From Hydractinia symbiolongicarpus (lineage: Eukaryota; Cnidaria; Hydrozoa; Anthoathecata; Hydractiniidae), in the NCBI RefSeq assembly GCF_029227915.1, contig NC_079881.1, positions 30,915,501 through 30,979,500 of the forward strand: a stretch of 64,000 bases of DNA. The letters are read 5' to 3'. The first letter of the stretch is position 1. Every line of letters begins with the position of its first letter. A program made the position numbers and the translations under genes. Below, piece after piece: positions 24,280 to 39,100 of the stretch. A model generated the notes under the pieces. It ran no database searches. It was not told the DNA's origin and saw only the letters and a list, made by a program, of their open reading frames with translations.

Positions 24280-27200
24280 TTTAAAGCGATGCAACCTAGT
24301 AATATCAGAAAAATACCGCTAAATACATGTTGGTACGAATATGTGACCAAACCGTTCTAACTCAAATGGACTGACACAGTCAGAAAGTCAATGAAATGTA
24401 GTTTTTGAAACTGTCGATATTTCTTCAGCGCGCGATAACAGATAGGATTGGTCCCACAGTAAAGAATGACTTATTTATCTAAATTTTTAAATAAAGCGCT
24501 ACACCAGCGTACAGTGTAATCGCTGAAGTTCGGCAATCATGTCAAATTAAGAAGAATGTTACTTCTTGGAGTCCAATTGCCTCATTTATTACATTTATCA
24601 TGTCACAGTCCAAAGTTAGTTCAATTAAGTCCCACAGTCATTCGTTTCATTGTTAAAAGCGATGCAACCTAGTAATATCAAAACAAATATCGCTAAATAC
24701 ATGTTGGTACGAATATGTGACCCAACCGTTGTAACTCAAACGGACTGACAGCGTTAGAAAGTCAATGAAATGTAGTTTTTGAAACTGTCTATATTTCTTC
24801 AGCGCGCGATAACGGCTAGGATTGGTTCCACAGTAAAAAATGACTTATTAATCTAAATTTTTAAATGAAGTGCTACCACAGCGCCCAGTGTTATCGCTGA
24901 GTTCCGGCAATCATGCCAAATTGAGAAGAATGTTATTTCTTGGAGTCAAATTTTCTCATTTATCACATTTATTAGGTCACAGTCCAAAGTTGTTCAATTA
25001 AGTCCCACAGTCAATTGTTTCATTGTTAAAAGCGATGCAACCTAGTAATATCAAAAAAAATATCGCTAATTACATGTTGGTACGAATATTTGACCCAACC
25101 GTTGTAACTCAAACGGAGTGACACCGTTAGAAAATCAATGAAATGTAGTTTTTGAAACTGTTGCTATTTCTTCAGCGCGCGATAACGGCCAGGATTGGTC
25201 CCACAGTAAAAAAATGACTTTTTTATCTTAATTCTTAAATGAGGCGCTACCACAGCGCCCAGTGTAATCGCTGAGTTCCGGCAATCATGCCAAATTGAGA
25301 AGAATGTTATTTCTTGGAGTCAAATTTTCTCATTTATCACATTTATTAGGTCACAGTCCAAAGTTAGTTCCATTAAGTCCCACAGTCAATTGTTTCATTG
25401 GTAAAAGCGATGCAACCTAGTAATATCAAAAAAAAGATCGCTAAATACATGTTGGTACGAATATTTGACCCAACCGTTGTAACTCAAATGGACTGACACC
25501 ATTAAGAAATCAATCAAATGTAGTTTTTCAAACTGTAGCTATTTCTTCAGCGCGCAATAACGGCTAGGATTGGTCCCACAGTGAAAAAATGACTTTTTTT
25601 AGCTTAATTCTTAAATGAGGCGCTACCACAGCGCCCAGTGTAATCGCTGAAGTTCGGCAATCATGTCAAATTAAGAAGAATGTTATATCTTGGAGTCCAA
25701 TTGTCTCATTTATCACATTTATCAGGTCACAGTCCAAGGTCAGTTCAATTAAGTCCCATAGTCATTCGTTTTATTGTTAAAAGCGATGCAACCTAGTAAT
25801 ATCAAAAAAAATGTCGCTAAATATATGTTGGTACGAATATGTGACCCAACCGTTCTAACTCAAACGGACTGACACCGCTAGAAAGTCAATGAAATGCAGT
25901 TTTTGAAACTGTCGATATTTCTTCAGCGCGCGATAACAGATAGGATTGGTCCCACAGTAAAGAATGACTTATTTATCTAAATTTTTAAATAAAGCGCTAA
26001 ACCAGCGTACAGTGTAATCGCTGAAGTTCGGCAATCATGTCAAATTAAGAAGAATGTTATTTCTTGGAGTCCAATTGTCTCATTTATCACATTTATCAGG
26101 TCACAGTCCAAAGTTAGTTCAATTAAGTCCCACAGTCATTCGTTTCATTGTTAAAAGCGATGCAACCTAGTAATATCAAAACAAATATCGCTAAATACAT
26201 GTTGGTACGAATATGTGACCCAACCGTTCTAACTCAAACGGACTGACACCGTTAGAAAGTCAATGAAATGTAGTTATTGAAACTGTCGATATTTCTACAG
26301 CGCGCGATAATAGATAGGGTTGGTCTCACAGTAAAGAATGACTTATAAATCTAAATTTTTAAATGAAGTGCTACCACAGCGCCCAGTGTAATCGCTAAAG
26401 TTCGGCAATCATGTCAAATTAAGAAGCATGTTACTTCTTGGAGTCCAGTTGTCTCATTTAACACATTTATCAGGTCACAGTCCAAAGTTAGTTCAATTAA
26501 TTCCCACAGTCATTCGTTTCATTGTTAAAAGCGATGCAACCTAGTAATATCAGAAAAATACCGCTAAATACATGTTGGTATGAATATGTGACCCAACCGT
26601 TCTAACTCAAACGGACTGACACCGTCAGAAAGTCAATGAAATGTAGTTTTTGAAACTGTCGATATTTCTTCAGCGCGCGATAACAGATAGGATTGGTCCC
26701 ACAGTAAAGAATGACTAATTTATCTAAATTTTTAAATAAAGCGCTACACCAGCGTACAGTGTAATCGCTGAAGTTCGGCAATCATGTCAAATTAAGAAGA
26801 ATGTTACTTCTTGGAGTCCAATTGCCTCATTTATTACATTTATCATGTCACAGTCCAAAGTTAGTTCAATTAAGTCCCACAGTCATTCGTTTCATTGTTA
26901 AAAGCGATGCAACCTAGTAATATCAAAACAAATATCGCTAAATACATGTTGGTACGAATATGTGACCCAACCGTTGTAACTCAAACGGACTGACAGCGTT
27001 AGAAAGTCAATGAAATGTAGTTTTTGAAACTGTCTATATTTCTTCAGCGCGCGATAACGGCTAGGATTGGTTCCACAGTAAAAAATGACTTATTAATCTA
27101 AATTTTTAAATGAAGTGCTACCACAGCGCCCAGTGTTATCGCTGAGCTCCGGCAATCATGCCAAATTGAGAAGAATGTTATTTCTTGGAGTCAAATTTTC

Positions 27201-28700
27201 TCATTTATCACATTTATTAGGTCACAGTCCAAAGTTGTTCAATTAAGTCCCACAGTCAATTGTTTCATTGTTAAAAGCGATGCAACCTAGTAATATCAAA
27301 AAAAATATCGCTAATTACATGTTGGTACGAATATTTGACCCAACCGTTGTAACTCAAACGGAGTGACACCGTTAGAAAGTCAATGAAATGTAGTTTTTGA
27401 AACTGTTGCTATTTCTTCAGCGCGCGATAACGGCCAGGATTGGTCCCACAGTAAAAAAATGACTTTTTTATCTTAATTCTTAAATGAAGCGCTACCACAG
27501 CGCCCAGTGTAATCGCTGAGTTCCGGCAATCATGCCAAATTGAGAAGAATGTTATTTCTTGGAGTCAAATTTTCTCATTTATCACATTTATTAGGTCACA
27601 GTCCAAAGTTAGTTCAATTAAGTCCCACAGTCAATTGTTTCATTGGTAAAAGCGATGCAACCTAGTAATATCAAAAAAAAGATCGCTAAATACATGTTGG
27701 TACGAATATTTGACCCAACCGTTGTAACTCAAATGGACTGACACCATTAAGAAATCAATCAAATGTAGTTTTTCAAACTGTAGCTATTTCTTCAGCGCGC
27801 GATAACGGCTAGGATTGGTCCCACAGTAAAAAAATGACTTTTTTTAGCTTAATTCTTAAATGAGGCGCTACCACAGCGCCCAGTGTAATCGCTGAAGTTC
27901 GGCAATCATGTCAAATTAAGAAGAATGTTATATCTTGGAGTCCAATTGTCTCATTTATCACATTTATCAGGTCACAGTCCAAGGTCAGTTCAATTAAGTC
28001 CCATAGTCATTCGTTTTATTGTTAAAAGCGATGCAACCTAGTAATATCAAAAAAAATGTCGCTAAATATATGTTGGTACGAATATGTGACCCAACCGTTC
28101 TAACTCAAACGGACTGACACCGCTAGAAAGTCAATGAAATGTAGTTTTTGAAACTGTCGATATTTCTTCAGCGCGCGATAACAGATAGGATTGGTCCCAC
28201 AGTAAAGAATGACTTATTTATCTAAATTTTTAAATAAAGCGCTAAACCAGCGTACAGTGTAATCGCTGAAGTTCGGCAATCATGTCAAATTAAGAAGAAT
28301 GTTATTTCTTGGAGTCCAATTGTCTCATTTATCACATTTATCAGGTCACAGTCCAAAGTTAGTTCAATTAAGTCCCACAGTCATTCGTTTCATTGTTAAA
28401 AGCGATGCAACCTAGTAATATCAAAACAAATATCGCTAAATACATGTTGGTACGAATATGTGACCCAACCGTTCTAACTCAAACGGACTGACACCGTTAG
28501 AAAGTCAATGAAATGTAGTTATTGAAACTGTCGATATTTCTACAGCGCGCGATAATAGATAGGGTTGGTCTCACAGTAAAGAATGACTTATAAATCTAAA
28601 TTTTTAAATGAAGTGCTACCACAGCGCCCAGTGTAATCGCTAAAGTTCGGCAATCATGTCAAATTAAGAAGAATGTTACTTCTTGGAGTCCAGTTGTCTC
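24280..28700 (+). repeat. Hexamer higher-order repeat, 2,245-bp period, two copies
   Basis: Private markers recur exactly 2,245 bp apart: aaagttgttcaatta at 24986 and 27231; tagatagggttggtctc at 26311 and 28556; gaatatgtgac with the gtcagaaag variant at 24341 and 26586. The copies differ by few bases. Confidence 0.8.
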
Positions 28701-29820
28701 ATTTATCACATTTATTAGGTCACAGTCCAAAGTTAGTTCAATTAAGTCCCACAGTCAATTGTTTCATTGGTAAAAGCGATGCAACCTAGTAATATCAAAA
28801 AAAAGATCGCTAAATACATGTTGGTACGAATATTTGACCCAACCGTTGTAACTCAAATGGACTGACACCATTAAGAAATCAATCAAATGTAGTTTTTCAA
28901 ACTGTAGCTATTTCTTCAGCGCGCAATAACGGCTAGGATTGGTCCCACAGTAAAAAAATGACTTTTTTTAGCTTAATTCTTAAATGAGGCGCTACCACAG
29001 CGCCCAGTGTAATCGCTGAAGTTCGGCAATCATGTCAAATTAAGAAGAATGTTATATCTTGGAGTCCAATTGTCTCATTTATCACATTTATCAGGTCACA
29101 CTCCAAGGTCAGTTCAATTAAGTCCCATAGTCATTCGTTTTATTGTTAAAAGCGATGCAACCTAGTAATATCAAAAAAAATGTCGCTAAATATATGTTGG
29201 TACGAATATGTGACCCAACCGTTCTAACTCAAACGGACTGACACCGCTAGAATGTCAATGAAATGTAGTTTTTGAAACTGTCGATATTTCTTCAGCGCGC
29301 GATAACAGATAGGATTGGTCCCACAGTAAAGAATGACTTATTTATCTAAATTTTTAAATAAAGCGCTAAACCAGCGTACAGTGTAATCGCTGAAGTTCGG
29401 CAATCATGTCAAATTAAGAAGAATGTTATTTCTTGGAGTCCAATTGTCTCATTTATCACATTTATCAGGTCACAGTCCAAAGTTAGTTCAATTAAGTCCC
29501 ACAGTCATTCGTTTCATTGTTAAAAGCGATGCAACCTAGTAATATCAAAACAAATATCGCTAAATACATGTTGGTACGAATATGTGACCCAACCGTTCTA
29601 ACTCAAACGGACTGACACCGTTAGAAAGTCAATGAAATGTAGTTATTGAAACTGTCGATATTTCTACAGCGCGCGATAATAGATAGGGTTGGTCTCACAG
29701 TAAAGAATGACTTATAAATCTAAATTTTTAAATGAAGTGCTACCACAGCGCCCAGTGTAATCGCTGAAGTTCGGCAATCATGTCAAATTAAGAAGAATGT
29801 TATTTCTTGGAGCCCAATTG
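27570..29820 (+). repeat. Trimer repeat, 1,124-bp period, two copies
   Basis: The last three monomers of the second hexamer are repeated once more: tagatagggttggtctc at 28556 and 29680, and the cattggtaaaagcg variant at about 27643 and 28767. Confidence 0.75.
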
Positions 29821-30099
29821 TCTCATTTATCACATTTATCAGGTCACAGTCCAAAGTTAGTTCAATTAAGTCCCACAGTCATTGGTTTCATTGTTAAAAG
29901 CGATGCAACCTAGTAATATAAAAACAAATATCGCTAAATACATGTTGGTACGAATATTTGACCCAACCGTTGTAACTCAAACGGACTGACACCGTTAGAA
30001 AGTCAATGAAATGTAGTTTTAGAAACTGTCGACATTTCTTCAGCGCGCGATAACAGATAGGATTGGTCCCACAGTAAAAAATGACTTATTAATCAAAAT

Positions 30100-33000
30100 T
30101 TTTAAATGAAGTGCTACCACAGCGCCCAGTGTAATCGCTGAAGTTCGGCAATCATGTCAAATTAAGAAGAATGTTATTTCTTGGAGTCCAATTGTCTCAT
30201 TTATCACATTTATCAGGTCACAGTCCAAGGTTAGTTCAATTAAGTCCCATAGTCATTCGTTTAATTGTTAAAAGCGATGCAACCTAGTAATATCAAAAAA
30301 AATGTCGCTAAATACATGTTGGTACGAATATGTGACCCAACCGTTCTAACTCAAACGGACTGACACCGTTAGAAAGTCAATGAAATGTAGTTGTTGAAAC
30401 TGTCGATATTTCTTCAGCGCGCGATAACAGATAGGATTGGTCCCACAGTAAAGAATGACTTATTTATCTAAATTTTTAAATGAAGCGCTAAACCAGCGTA
30501 CAGTGTAATCGCTAAAGTTCAGCAATCATGTCAAATTAAGAAGAATGTTATTTCTTGGAGTCCAATTGTCTCATTTATCACATTTATCAAGTCACAGTCC
30601 AAAGTTAGTTCAATTAAGTCCCACAGTCATTCGTTTCATTGTTAAAAGCGATGCAACCTAGTAATATCAAAACAAATATCGCTAAATACATGTTCGTACG
30701 AATATGTGACCCAACCGTTCTAACTCAAACGGACTAACACTGTTAGAAAGTCAATGAAATATAGTTCTTGAAACTGTCGATATTTCTACAGCGCGCGATA
30801 ACAGATAGGATTGGTCCCACAGTAAAGAATGACTTATAAATCTAAATTTTTAAATGAAGTGCTACCACAGCGCCCAGTGTAAACGCTGAAGTTCGGCAAT
30901 CATGTCAAATTAAGAAGAATGTTATTTCTTGGAGTCCAATTGTCTCATTTATCACATTTATCAGGCCACAGTCCAAAGTTAGTTCAATTAAGTCCCACAG
31001 TCATTGGTTTCATTGTTAAAAGCGATGCAACCTAGTAATATCAAAACAAATATCGCTAAATACATGTTGGTACGAATATGTGACCCAACCGTTGAAACTC
31101 AAACGGACTGACACCGTTAGAAAGTCAATGAAATGTAGTTTTTGAAACTGTCTATATTTCTGCAGCGCGCGATAAAGGCTAGGATTGGTCCCACAGTAAA
31201 AAATGACTTATTAATCTAAATTTTTAAATGAAGTGCTACCACAGCGCCCAGTGTTATCGCTGAGTTCCGGCAATCATGCCAAATTGAGAAGAATGTTTTT
31301 TCTTGGAGTCAAATTTTGTCATTTATCACATTTATTAGGTCACAGTCCAAAGTTAGTTCAATTAAGACCCACAGTCAATCGTTTCATTGTTAAAGGCGAT
31401 GCAACCTAGTAATATCAAAAAAAAGATCGCTAAATACATGTTGCTACGAATATTTGACCCAACCGTTGTAACTCAAACGGACTGACACCGTTAGAAAGTC
31501 AATGAAATGTAGTTTTAGAAACTGTCGATATTTCTTCAGCGCGCGATAACAGATAGGATTGGTCCCACAGTAAAAAATGACTTATTAATCTAAATTTTTA
31601 AATGAAGTGCTACCACAGCGCCCAGTGTAATCGCTGAAGTTCGGCAATCATGTCAAATTAAGAAGAATGTTATTTCTTGGAGTCCAATTGTCTCATTTAT
31701 CACATTTATCAGGTCACAGTCCAAGGTTAGTTCAATTAAGTCCCATAGTCATTCGTTTAATTGTTAAAAGCGATGCAACCTAGTAATATCAAAAAAATGT
31801 CGCTAAATACATGTTGGTACGAATATGTGACCCAACCGTTCTAACTCAAACGGACTGACACCGTTAGAAAGTCAATGAAATGTAGTTGTTGAAACTGTCG
31901 ATATTTCTTCAGCGCGCGATAACAGATAGGATTGGTCCCACAGTAAAGAATGACTTATTTATCTAAATTTTTAAATGAAGCGCTAAACCAGCGTACAGTG
32001 TAATCGCTAAAGTTCAGCAATCATGTCAAATTAAGAAGAATGTTATTTGTTGGAGTCCAATTGTCTCATTTATCACATTTATTAGGTCACAGTCCAAAGT
32101 TAGTTCAATTAAGTCCCACAGTCAATCGTTTCATTGTTAAAGGCGATGCAACCTAGTAATATCAAAAAAAAGATCGCTAAACACATGTTGCTACGAATAT
32201 TTGACCCAACCGTTGTAACTCAAACGGACTGACACCGTTAGAAAGTCAATGAAATGTAGTTTTAGAAACTGTCGATATTTCTTCAGCGCGCGATAACAGA
32301 TAGGATTGGTCCCACAGTAAAAAATGACTTATTAATCTAAATTTTTAAATGAAGTGCTACCACAGCGCCCAGTGTAATCGCTGAAGTTCGGCAATCATGT
32401 CAAATTAAGAAGAATGTTATTTCTTGGAGTCCAATTGTCTCATTTATCACATTTATCAGGTCACAGTCCAAGGTTAGTTCAATTAAGTCCCATAGTCATT
32501 CGTTTAATTGTTAAAAGCGATGCAACCTAGTAATATCAAAAAAAATGTCGCTAAATACATGTTGGTACGAATATGTGACCCAACCGTTCTAACTCAAACG
32601 GACTGACACCGTTAGAAAGTCAATGAAATGTAGTTGTTGAAACTGTCGATATTTCTTCAGCGCGCGATAACAGATAGGATTGGTCCCACAGTAAAGAATG
32701 ACTTATTTATCTAAATTTTTAAATGAAGCGCTAAACCAGCGTACAGTGTAATCGCTAAAGTTCAGCAATCATGTCAAATTAAGAAGAATGTTATTTGTTG
32801 GAGTCCAATTTTCTCATTTATCACATTTATCAAGTCACAGTCCAAAGTTATTTCAATTAAGTCCCACAGTCATTCGTTTCATTGTTAAAAGCGATGCAAC
32901 CTAGTAATATCAAAACAAATATCGCTAAATACATGTTCGTACGAATATGTGACCCAACCGTTCTAACTCAAACGGACTGACACCGTTAGAAAGTCAATGA

Positions 33001-35300
33001 AATGTAGTTTTAGAAACTGTCGATATTTCTTCAGCGCGCGATAACAGATAGGATTGGTCCCACAGTAAAAAATGACTTATTAATCTAAATTTTTAAATGA
33101 AGTGCTACCACAGCGCCCAGTGTAATCGCTGAAGTTCGGCAATCATGTCAAATTAAGAAGAATGTTATTTCTTGGAGTCCAATTGTCTCATTTATCACAT
33201 TTATCAGGTCACAGTCCAAGGTTAGTTCAATTAAGTCCCATAGTCATTCGTTTAATTGTTAAAAGCGATGCAACCTAGTAATATCAAAAAAAATGTCGCT
33301 AAATACATGTTGGTACGAATATGTGACGCAACCGTTCTAACTCAAACGGACTGACACCGTTAGAAAGTCAATGAAATGTAGTTGTTGAAACTGTCGATAT
33401 TTCTTCAGCGCGCGATAACAGATAGGATTGGTCCCACAGTAAAGAATGACTTATTTATCTAAATTTTTAAATGAAGCGCTAAACCAGCGTACAGTGTAAT
33501 CGCTAAAGTTCAGCAATCATGTCAAATTAAGAAGAATGTTATTTGTTGGAGTCCAATTGTCTCATTTATCACATTTATTAGGTCACAGTCCAAAGTTAGT
33601 TCAATTAAGTCCCACAGTCAATCGTTTCATTGTTAAAGGCGATGCAACCTAGTAATATCAAAAAAAAGATCGCTAAACACATGTTGCTACGAATATTTGA
33701 CCCAACCGTTGTAACTCAAACGGACTGACACCGTTAGAAAGTCAATGAAATGTAGTTTTAGAAACTGTCGATATTTCTTCAGCGCGCGATAACAGATAGG
33801 ATTGGTCCCACAGTAAAAAATGACTTATTAATCTAAATTTTTAAATGAAGTGCTACCACAGCGCCCAGTGTAATCGCTGAAGTTCGGCAATCATGTCAAA
33901 TTAAGAAGAATGTTATTTCTTGGAGTCCAATTGTCTCATTTATCACATTTATCAGGTCACAGTCCAAGGTTAGTTCAATTAAGTCCCATAGTCATTCGTT
34001 TAATTGTTAAAAGCGATGCAACCTAGTAATATCAAAAAAAATGTCGCTAAATACATGTTGGTACGAATATGTGACCCAACCGTTCTAACTCAAACGGACT
34101 GACACCGTTAGAAAGTCAATGAAATGTAGTTGTTGAAACTGTCGATATTTCTTCAGCGCGCGATAACAGATAGGATTGGTCCCACAGTAAAGAATGACTT
34201 ATTTATCTAAATTTTTAAATGAAGCGCTAAACCAGCGTACAGTGTAATCGCTAAAGTTCAGCAATCATGTCAAATTAAGAAGAATGTTATTTGTTGGAGT
34301 CCAATTGTCTCATTTATCACATTTATCAAGTCACAGTCCAAAGTTATTTCAATTAAGTCCCACAGTCATTCGTTTCATTGTTAAAAGCGATGCAACCTAG
34401 TAATATCAAAACAAATATCGCTAAATACATGTTCGTACGAATATGTGACCCAACCGTTCTAACTCAAACGGACTGACACCGTTAGAAAGTCAATGAAATG
34501 TAGTTTTTGAAACTGTCTATATTTCTGCAGCGCGCGATAAAGGCTAGGATTGGTCCCACAGTAAAAAATGACTTATTAATCTAAATTTTTAAATGAAGTG
34601 CTACCACAGCGCCCAGTGTTATCGCTGAGGTCCGGCAATCATGCCAAATTGAGAAGAATGTTTTTTCTTGGAGTCAAATTTTGTCATTTATCACATTTAT
34701 CAGGTCACAGTCCAAAGTTAGTTCAATTAAGTCCCACAGTCATTGGTTTCATTGTTAAAAGCGATGCAACCTAGTAATATCAAAACAAATATCGCTAAAT
34801 ACATGTTGGTACGAATATGTGACCCAACCGTTGTAACTCAAACGGACTGACACCGTTAGAAAGTCAATGAAATGTAGTTTTTGAAACTGTCTATATTTCT
34901 GCAGCGCGCGATAAAGGCTAGGATTGGTCCCACAGTAAAAAATGACTTATTAATCTAAATTTTTAAATGAAGTGCTACCACAGCGCCCAGTGTTATCGCT
35001 GAGTTCCGGCAATCATGCCAAATTGAGAAGAATGTTTTTTCTTGGAGTCAAATTTTGTCATTTATCACATTTATTAGGTCACAGTCCGAAGTTAGTTCAA
35101 TTAAGTCCCATAGTCATTTGTTTCATTGTTAAAAGCGATGCAACCTAGTAATATCAAAAAAAATGTCGCTAAATACATGTTGCTACGAATATTTGACCCA
35201 ACCGTTGTAACTCAAACGGACTGACACCGTTAGAAATTCAATGAAATGTAGTTGTTGAAACTGTCGATATTTCTTCAGCGCGCGATCACAGGTAGGATTG
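30100..35300 (+). repeat. Dimer repeats, about 748-bp period
   Basis: Two monomer types alternate. The type with ttgttgaaac is at 30391, 31886, 32634, 33382, 34130 and 35252; the type with agttttagaaac at 31511, 32258, 33005 and 33754. In 31.4-34.3 kb the order is strictly ABABABAB with almost no divergence between dimers. Two adjacent near-identical monomers (tctatatttctgcag) follow at about 34500 and 34875. Confidence 0.75.
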
Positions 35301-36229
35301 GTCCAACAGTAAAGAATGACTTATTTATCTAAATTTTTAAATGAAGCGCTAAACCAGCGTACAGTGTAATCGCTAAAGTTCAGCAATCATGTCAAATTAA
35401 GAAGAATGTTATTTCTTGGAGTCCAATTTTCTCATTTATCACATTTATCAGGTCACAGTCCAAAGTTAGTTCAATTAAGTCCCACAGTCAATCGTTTCAT
35501 TGTTAAAAGCGATGCAACCTAGCAATATCAAAACAAATATCGCTAAATACATGTTGGTACGAATATGTGACCCAACCGTTGTAACTCAAACGGACTGACA
35601 CCGTTAGAAAGTCAATGAAATGTAGTTTTTGAAACTGTCGATATTTCTTCAGCGCGCGATAACAGATAGGATTGGTCCCACTGTAAAAAATGACTTATTA
35701 ATCAAAATTTTTAAATAAAGTGCTACCACAGCGCCCAGTGTAATCGCTGAAGTTCGGCAATCATGTCAAATTAAGAAGAATGTTATTTCTTGGAGTCCAA
35801 TTGTCTCATTTATCACATTTATCATGTCACAGTCCAAGGTTAGTTCAATTAAGTCCCATAGTCATTCGTTTAATTGTTAAAAGAGATGCAACCTAGTAAT
35901 ATAAAAAAAATGTCGCTAAATACATGTTGGTACGAATATGTGACCCAACCGTTCTAACTCAAACGGACTGACACCGTTAGAAAGTCAATGAAATATAGTT
36001 TTTGAAACTGTCGATATTTCTACAGCGCGCGATAACAGATAGGATTGGTCCCACAGAAAAGAATGACTTATAAATCTAAATTTTTAAATGAAGTGCTACC
36101 ACAGCGCCCAGTGTAAACGCTGAAGTTCGGCAATCATGTCAAATTAAGAAGAATTTTATTTCTTGGAGTCCAATTGTCTCATTTATCACATTTATCAGGC
36201 CACAGTCCAAAGTTAGTTCAATTAAGTCC

Positions 36230-36310
36230 CACAGTCATTGGTTTCATTCATTTATCAGGTCACAGTCCAAAGTTAGTTCAATTAAGTCGCACAGTCAATA
36301 TTTTCACTGT
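36230..36310 (+). repeat. Chimeric monomer junction, partial internal duplication
   Basis: After gtttcatt the sequence jumps back to catttatcaggtcacag, so about 65 bp are duplicated inside one monomer. The jump is at a short shared cattt. The identical junction is present at 57307, 21,066 bp away, with the same downstream private variants (tcgcacag/ttgcacag, caatattttcactg). Confidence 0.75.
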
Positions 36311-37189
36311 TAAAAGCGATGCAACCTAGCAATGTGAGAAAAATATTGCTAAATACATGTTGGTACGAATATGTGACGCAACCGTTGTAACTGAAGTGGA
36401 TTGATACCGTTAGAAAGTCAATGAAATATAGTTTTTGAAACTGTTGCTGTTTCTTCAGAGTGCGATAACGGGTAGGATTGGTCCCACAGTAAAAAAATGA
36501 CTTTTTTATCTTAATTCTTAAATGAAGCGGTACCACAGCGCCCAGTGTAATCGCTGAGTTTCGGCAATCATGTCAAATTAAGAAGAATGTTATTTTTTGG
36601 AGTCCAATTGTCTCTTTTATCACATTTATCAGGTCACAGTCCAAAGTTAGTTCAATTAAGTCCCACGGTCAATCGTTTCATAGTTAGAAGCGATGCAACC
36701 TAGTAATATCAGAAAAATAACGCTAAATACATGTTGGTACGAGTATGTGACCCAAACGTTGTAACTCAAACGGACTGACACCGTTAGAAAGTCAATGAAA
36801 TGTAGTTTTTGAAACTGTTGTTATTTCTTCAGCGCGCGATAACGGCTAGGATTGGTCCCACAGTAAAAAATTGACTTTTTTATTATCTTAATTCTTAAAT
36901 GAAGCGGTACCACAGCGCCCAGTGTAATCGCTGAGTTTCGGCAGTCATGTCAAATTAAGAAGAATGTTATTTCTTGGAGTCCAATTGTCTCATTTATCAC
37001 ATTAATCAGGTCACAGTCCAAATTTAGTTCTATTAAGTCCCCCAGTCAATCGTTTCATTGTTGAAGGCGATGCAACCTAGTATTCCTAGAAAAATAACGC
37101 TAAATACATGGTGGTACGAGTATGTGACCCAAACGTTGTAACTCAAACGGACTAACACCGTTAGAAAGTAAAATGAAATGTAGTTTTTG

Positions 37190-39100
37190 AAACTGTTGTT
37201 ATTTCTTCATCGGGCGATAACGGCTAGGATTGGTCCCACAATAAAAAAATGACTTTTTATCTTAATTCTTAAATGAAGCGGTACCACAGCGCCCAGTGAA
37301 ATCGCTGAGTTTCGGCAATCATTTCAACATAAGAAGAATGTTATTTCTTGGAGTCCACTTGTCTCACTTATAACTTTTATAAGGTTACAGTCCAAAATCA
37401 GTTCAATTTAGTACCACAGTCAATCGTTTCACTGTTAAAAGCGATGCAACCTAGTAATATGAGAAAAATATCGCTAAATACATGTTGGTACGAATATGTG
37501 ACGCAACCGTTGTAACTGAAGTGGATTGATACCGTTAGAAAGTCAATGAAATGTAGTTTTTGAAACTGTCGCTATTTCTTCAGCGCACGATAACGGCTAG
37601 GATTGGTCCCACAGTAAAAATTGACTTATTTACCTAAACTTTAAAATGAAGCGCTACCACAGCGCCCAGAGTAATTGCTGAGTTCCGGCAATCACGTCAA
37701 ATTAAGAAGAATGTTATTTTTTGGAGTCCAATTCTCTCCTTTATTACATTTATCAGGTCACAGTCCAAAGTTAGTTCAATTAAGTCCCACGGTCAATCGT
37801 TTCATAGTTAAAAGCGATGCAACCTAGTAATATCAGAAAAATAACGCTAAATACATGTTGGTACGAATATGTGACCCAACCGCTGTAACTCAAACGGAGT
37901 GACACCGTTAGAAAGTCAATGAAATGTAGTTTTTGAAACTATTGCTGTTTCTTCAGCGCGCGCTAACGCCAAGGATTTGTCCCACAGTAAAAAATGACTT
38001 TTTTTAGCTTAATTCTCAAATGAAGCGCTACCACAGCGGCCAGTGAAATCGCTGAGTTTCGGCAATCATTTCAACATAAGAAGAATGTTATTTCTTGGAG
38101 TCCACTTGTCTTACTTATCACATTTATCAGGTCACAGTCCAAAGTTAGTTCAATTAAGTCCCACGGTCAATCGTTTCACTGTTAAAAGCGATGCAACCTA
38201 GTAATATGAGAAAAATATCGCTAAATACATGTTGGTACGAATATGTGACGCAACCGTTGTAACTGAAGTGGATTGATACCGTTAGAAAGTCAATGAAATG
38301 TAGTTTTTGAAACTGTTGTTATTTCTTCATCGGGCGATAACGGCTAGGATTGGTCCCACAGTAAAAAAATGACTTTTTATCTTAATTCTTAAATGAAGCG
38401 GTACCACAGCGCCCAGTGAAATCGCTGAGTTTCGGCAATCATTTCAACATAAGAAGAATGTTATTTCTTGGAGTCCACTTGTCTCACTTATAACTTTTAT
38501 AAGGTTACAGTCCAAAATCAGTTCAATTTAGTACCACAGTCAATCGTTTCACTGTTAAAAGCGATGCAACCTAGTAATATGAGAAAAATATCGCTAAATA
38601 CATGTTGGTACGAATATGTGACGCAACCGTTGTAACTGAAGTGGATTGATACCGTTAGAAAGTCAATGAAATGTAGTTTTTGAAACTGTCGCTATTTCTT
38701 CAGCGCACGATAACGGCTAGGATTGGTCCCACAGTAAAGATTGACTTATTTACCTAAACTTTAAAATGAAGCGCTACCACAGCGCCCAGAGTAATTGCTG
38801 AGTTCCGGCAATCACGTCAAATTAAGAAATATGTTATTTTTTGGAGTCCAATTCTCTCCTTTATTACATTTATCAGGTCACAGTCCAAAGTTAGTTCAAT
38901 TAAGTCCCACGGTCAATCGTTTCATAGTTAAAAGCGATGCAACCTAGTGATATCAGAAAAATAACGCTAAATACATGTTGGTACAAATATGTGACCCAAC
39001 CGCTGTAACTCAAACGGAGTGACACCGTTAAAAAGTCAATGAAATGTAGTTTTTGAAACTATTGCTGTTTCTTCAGCGCGCGCTAACGCCAAGGATTGGT
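37190..39100 (+). repeat. Trimer repeat, 1,120-bp period
   Basis: The block starting atttcttcatcgggcgataa is at 37201 and 38321. Following monomers share gtgaaatcgctgag, acataagaagaatg, aactttataaggttac and gaagtggattgatacc variants. Confidence 0.7.

Noticed and set aside
10979-36536. Open frames of 61-84 codons within the satellite, some nearly identical (18287 and 20840)
   Set aside because: They recur because the monomer recurs, use non-ATG starts in part and are broken by small indels in other monomers.
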